Positions 15,730 through 16,725 of a stretch of DNA of 16,725 bases are shown piece by piece (within the stretch, counting starts at the first letter, position 1; the number at the start of each line of letters is the position of its first letter). The position numbers and the translations under genes were made by a program. The DNA is taken from the NCBI GenBank assembly GCA_027371665.1, contig DAHXMP010000009.1, positions 1 through 16,725 of the forward strand. The letters are read 5' to 3'. Under the pieces are notes generated by a model. That model was given only the letters and a program-made list of their open reading frames with translations. It was not told where the DNA came from and searched no databases. This stretch comes from Bacteroidota bacterium (GTDB lineage Bacteria; Bacteroidota; Ignavibacteria; Kapaibacteriales; UBA2268).

Positions 15730-16140
15730 AGAAAGATAAACACGCGCCAGTTCGGAGAATTAACAATCGAAGAAAAGCATATTTTCGTTTTCAAAGAAGG
15801 ATTGCTCGGATTTGAGGACCTCCGGGAGTTTGTATTAATAAGCGAGGAAGAGACAGAACCCTTCAAATGGCTTATTTCTATGGAAAAGCCAGAAATCGGA
15901 TTCCCTATGCTTAGTCCCTGGTACATTGACCTGAGTTATGACCCTGGTAACTCTTTCGACTTTAATAAGCAGGTGATTATGGTTGTGGTTACTTTAGAAA
16001 ATGAAGAAGGCTCTATGACTGCTAATTTAAAGGCTCCTATTATACTTGATGTCGAAAGTCAAAAAGGCGAACAGGTTATTTTGCCTTCTGATAAATATTC
16101 CCCTATGCATTTGATTGTATCAGGGGAAAAACAGCAATGA
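15715..16140 (+). CDS. fliW: Flagellar assembly factor FliW
   Basis: The 141-residue protein matches FliW, a small cytosolic beta-barrel protein that binds CsrA and, alternatively, flagellin. When flagellin is low, FliW holds CsrA off the flagellin mRNA; when flagellin accumulates, it captures FliW and frees CsrA to repress translation. Signature pieces are RQFGELTIEEKHIFVFKEGL, LGFEDLREFVLI, PFKWLISMEKPEIGFPMLSP and VVVTLENEEGSMTANLKAPI. Length is close to the 143 residues of the Bacillus subtilis protein. The start has an ideal ribosome site (AGGAGG five bases upstream), the strongest in the window, suggesting high translation. csrA begins 46 bases after the stop codon, the classic fliW-csrA arrangement, so the two are almost certainly cotranscribed. 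The flagellin gene itself is not in the window. Confidence 0.97.
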   Translation: MVSGGRKINTRQFGELTIEEKHIFVFKEGLLGFEDLREFVLISEEETEPFKWLISMEKPEIGFPMLSPWYIDLSYDPGNSFDFNKQVIMVVVTLENEEGSMTANLKAPIILDVESQKGEQVILPSDKYSPMHLIVSGEKQQ

Positions 16141-16186
16141 AAAAGATACGTTAAGGAAAACGCATAATATATAAAGGATTAACATA

Positions 16187-16501
16187 ATGCTTGTACTATC
16201 GAGAAAAATCGGCGAGGTTATCACTGTCGGCTCATCCGTCAAAATTACAGTGCTAAGTTATGACAGGGGGGTTGTGCGTATTGGAATTGAGGCACCGAAA
16301 AACATACCTGTACACAGGAAGGAAATTTACGATAAAATCATCGAAATGAACCAACAGGCTTCAAAGACCAATATTGCATTGTTCAGGAAAGCAGTGTCGA
16401 AGTCAGGAGTAAGCCCTCAGCAGATGATAAAGGAAGGACTTGAACCCCCTTCGATTAAATTTTTTTCCATAAAGAACGATAATAATAATAAGGAAAAGTA
16501 G
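16187..16501 (+). CDS. csrA: Carbon storage/flagellin translational regulator CsrA, with long C-terminal tail
   Basis: This 104-residue protein has a complete CsrA core (1-60): MLVLSRKIGEVITVG at the N-terminus and APKNIPVHRKEIYDKI with the RNA-contacting Arg44, plus Leu4 and Arg6 of the other RNA-binding edge. As a dimer it should bind GGA-containing hairpins in mRNA leaders and block translation. Asn55 is kept in IIEMNQQASK; in the Bacillus subtilis protein, as I recall, this position is needed for FliW binding. CsrA is normally 60-75 residues, and here about 35 more follow the final helix (SKSGVSPQQMIKEGLEPPSI to a polar KNDNNNKEK end). Upstream, AAAGGA (16173-16178) lies eight bases from the ATG and could serve both ribosome and CsrA. 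The receiver-domain gene begins 3-18 bases downstream, depending on the start. Identity is certain; the role of the tail is unknown. Confidence 0.96.
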   Translation: MLVLSRKIGEVITVGSSVKITVLSYDRGVVRIGIEAPKNIPVHRKEIYDKIIEMNQQASKTNIALFRKAVSKSGVSPQQMIKEGLEPPSIKFFSIKNDNNNKEK

Positions 16502-16519
16502 ATTTTGAAAAAGTTAGTT

Positions 16520-16725
16520 ATGGCTGAATACATTGCATTGGTTATTGACGATGACATCTGGATGCAGAGAATCCTTTCCAAGACTCTCGAATCATACGGA
16601 TTTAAGACTCTGCTTGCCTCAAACGGCATTGACGGGATTTCACTCGCAGTCGAAAATGAGCCGAACCTGATAATTCTCGATATCCTGATGCCTGAGTTAA
16701 GCGGCCAGTTAACACTGAAAATCCT
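16520..16725 (+). CDS. Response regulator receiver domain (CheY-like), truncated by the window end
   Basis: The first 68 codons of a two-component receiver domain are present. The acidic metal-binding cluster is IDDD (residues 9-12), and the phosphoacceptor is Asp54 in LIILDILMPELSG, exactly where CheY-like proteins carry it. The conserved Thr/Ser and Lys lie beyond the window, so it cannot be told whether this is a single-domain CheY or a longer regulator with an output domain. I place the start at ATG 16520, giving MAEYIALVIDDD. An in-frame TTG at 16505 would add five residues (KKLV follows it) and is better spaced from the AAGGA at 16490-16494, so it may be the real start. It lies 3-18 bases after csrA, suggesting a shared transcript with fliW-csrA and a link to motility, though that link is inferred. 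Confidence 0.9.
   Translation, partial: MAEYIALVIDDDIWMQRILSKTLESYGFKTLLASNGIDGISLAVENEPNLIILDILMPELSGQLTLKI

Noticed and set aside
1..16725. tRNA, rRNA, CRISPR array, insertion sequence or phage genes
   Set aside because: Nothing resembling these was found by reading both strands; intergenic gaps are all under about 160 bases and AT-rich.

Overview
The window looks like part of a genome from a motile, type IX secretion (T9SS)-using bacterium of the Bacteroidota/Chlorobiota side of the tree; Ignavibacteria-like is my best guess. Three large secreted proteins end in T9SS type A sorting domains. A MotB-like stator protein, the FliW-CsrA flagellar switch and a receiver-domain protein lie together. 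Base composition is AT-rich and intergenic gaps are short. The lineage is inferred from gene content only, since there is no rRNA or other placement marker.

Left end (1-1273): one aspartyl-tRNA synthetase gene in two pieces that point at each other. Bases 1-411 encode the middle of the enzyme on the minus strand, and 413-1273 encode the C-terminal half on the plus strand. Flipping 1-412 in silico rejoins the reading frame exactly. The breakpoint lies in a 7-base inverted match, and one copy of it forms the first seven bases of the window. This is most likely an amplification or assembly inversion, because aspS is essential.

Minus-strand block (7676 to 1295): in transcription order, a T9SS-exported M1 aminopeptidase, a YggS/PLPBP-type PLP protein, a class I purine nucleoside phosphorylase, a beta-propeller lipoprotein, and a cytosolic GAF-GAF-SpoIIE (RsbU-type) protein phosphatase. 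The first three are separated by 10-19 bases and the last two by 14, so there are one or two operons with a 72-base gap between them. A 58-codon helix-turn-helix protein (7799-7975, plus strand) diverges from the peptidase gene.

Secreted-protein block (8001-13872, minus): a 748-residue WD40-like propeller protein in visibly AT-rich DNA, and a 1170-residue protein with about ten Asp-box (BNR) repeats, an immunoglobulin-like section, a second propeller and a T9SS tail. Both are probably secreted or surface proteins of unknown function.

Right end (14018-16725, plus): trmB (tRNA m7G46 methyltransferase), then a motility block: motB-like, fliW, csrA and a truncated CheY-like receiver. FliW is expected to sequester CsrA, a translational repressor of flagellin in the systems studied. 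This CsrA keeps the Asn55 position tied to FliW binding and has a long C-terminal tail. The fliW start codon is flanked by two identical AGGAGGA motifs that could be CsrA sites.

No tRNA, rRNA, CRISPR array, insertion sequence or phage gene is visible. No stretch over 300 bases lacks a gene. I see no clearly new multi-gene system; the best leads are the aspS inversion, the fliW leader and CsrA tail, and the small HTH gene.
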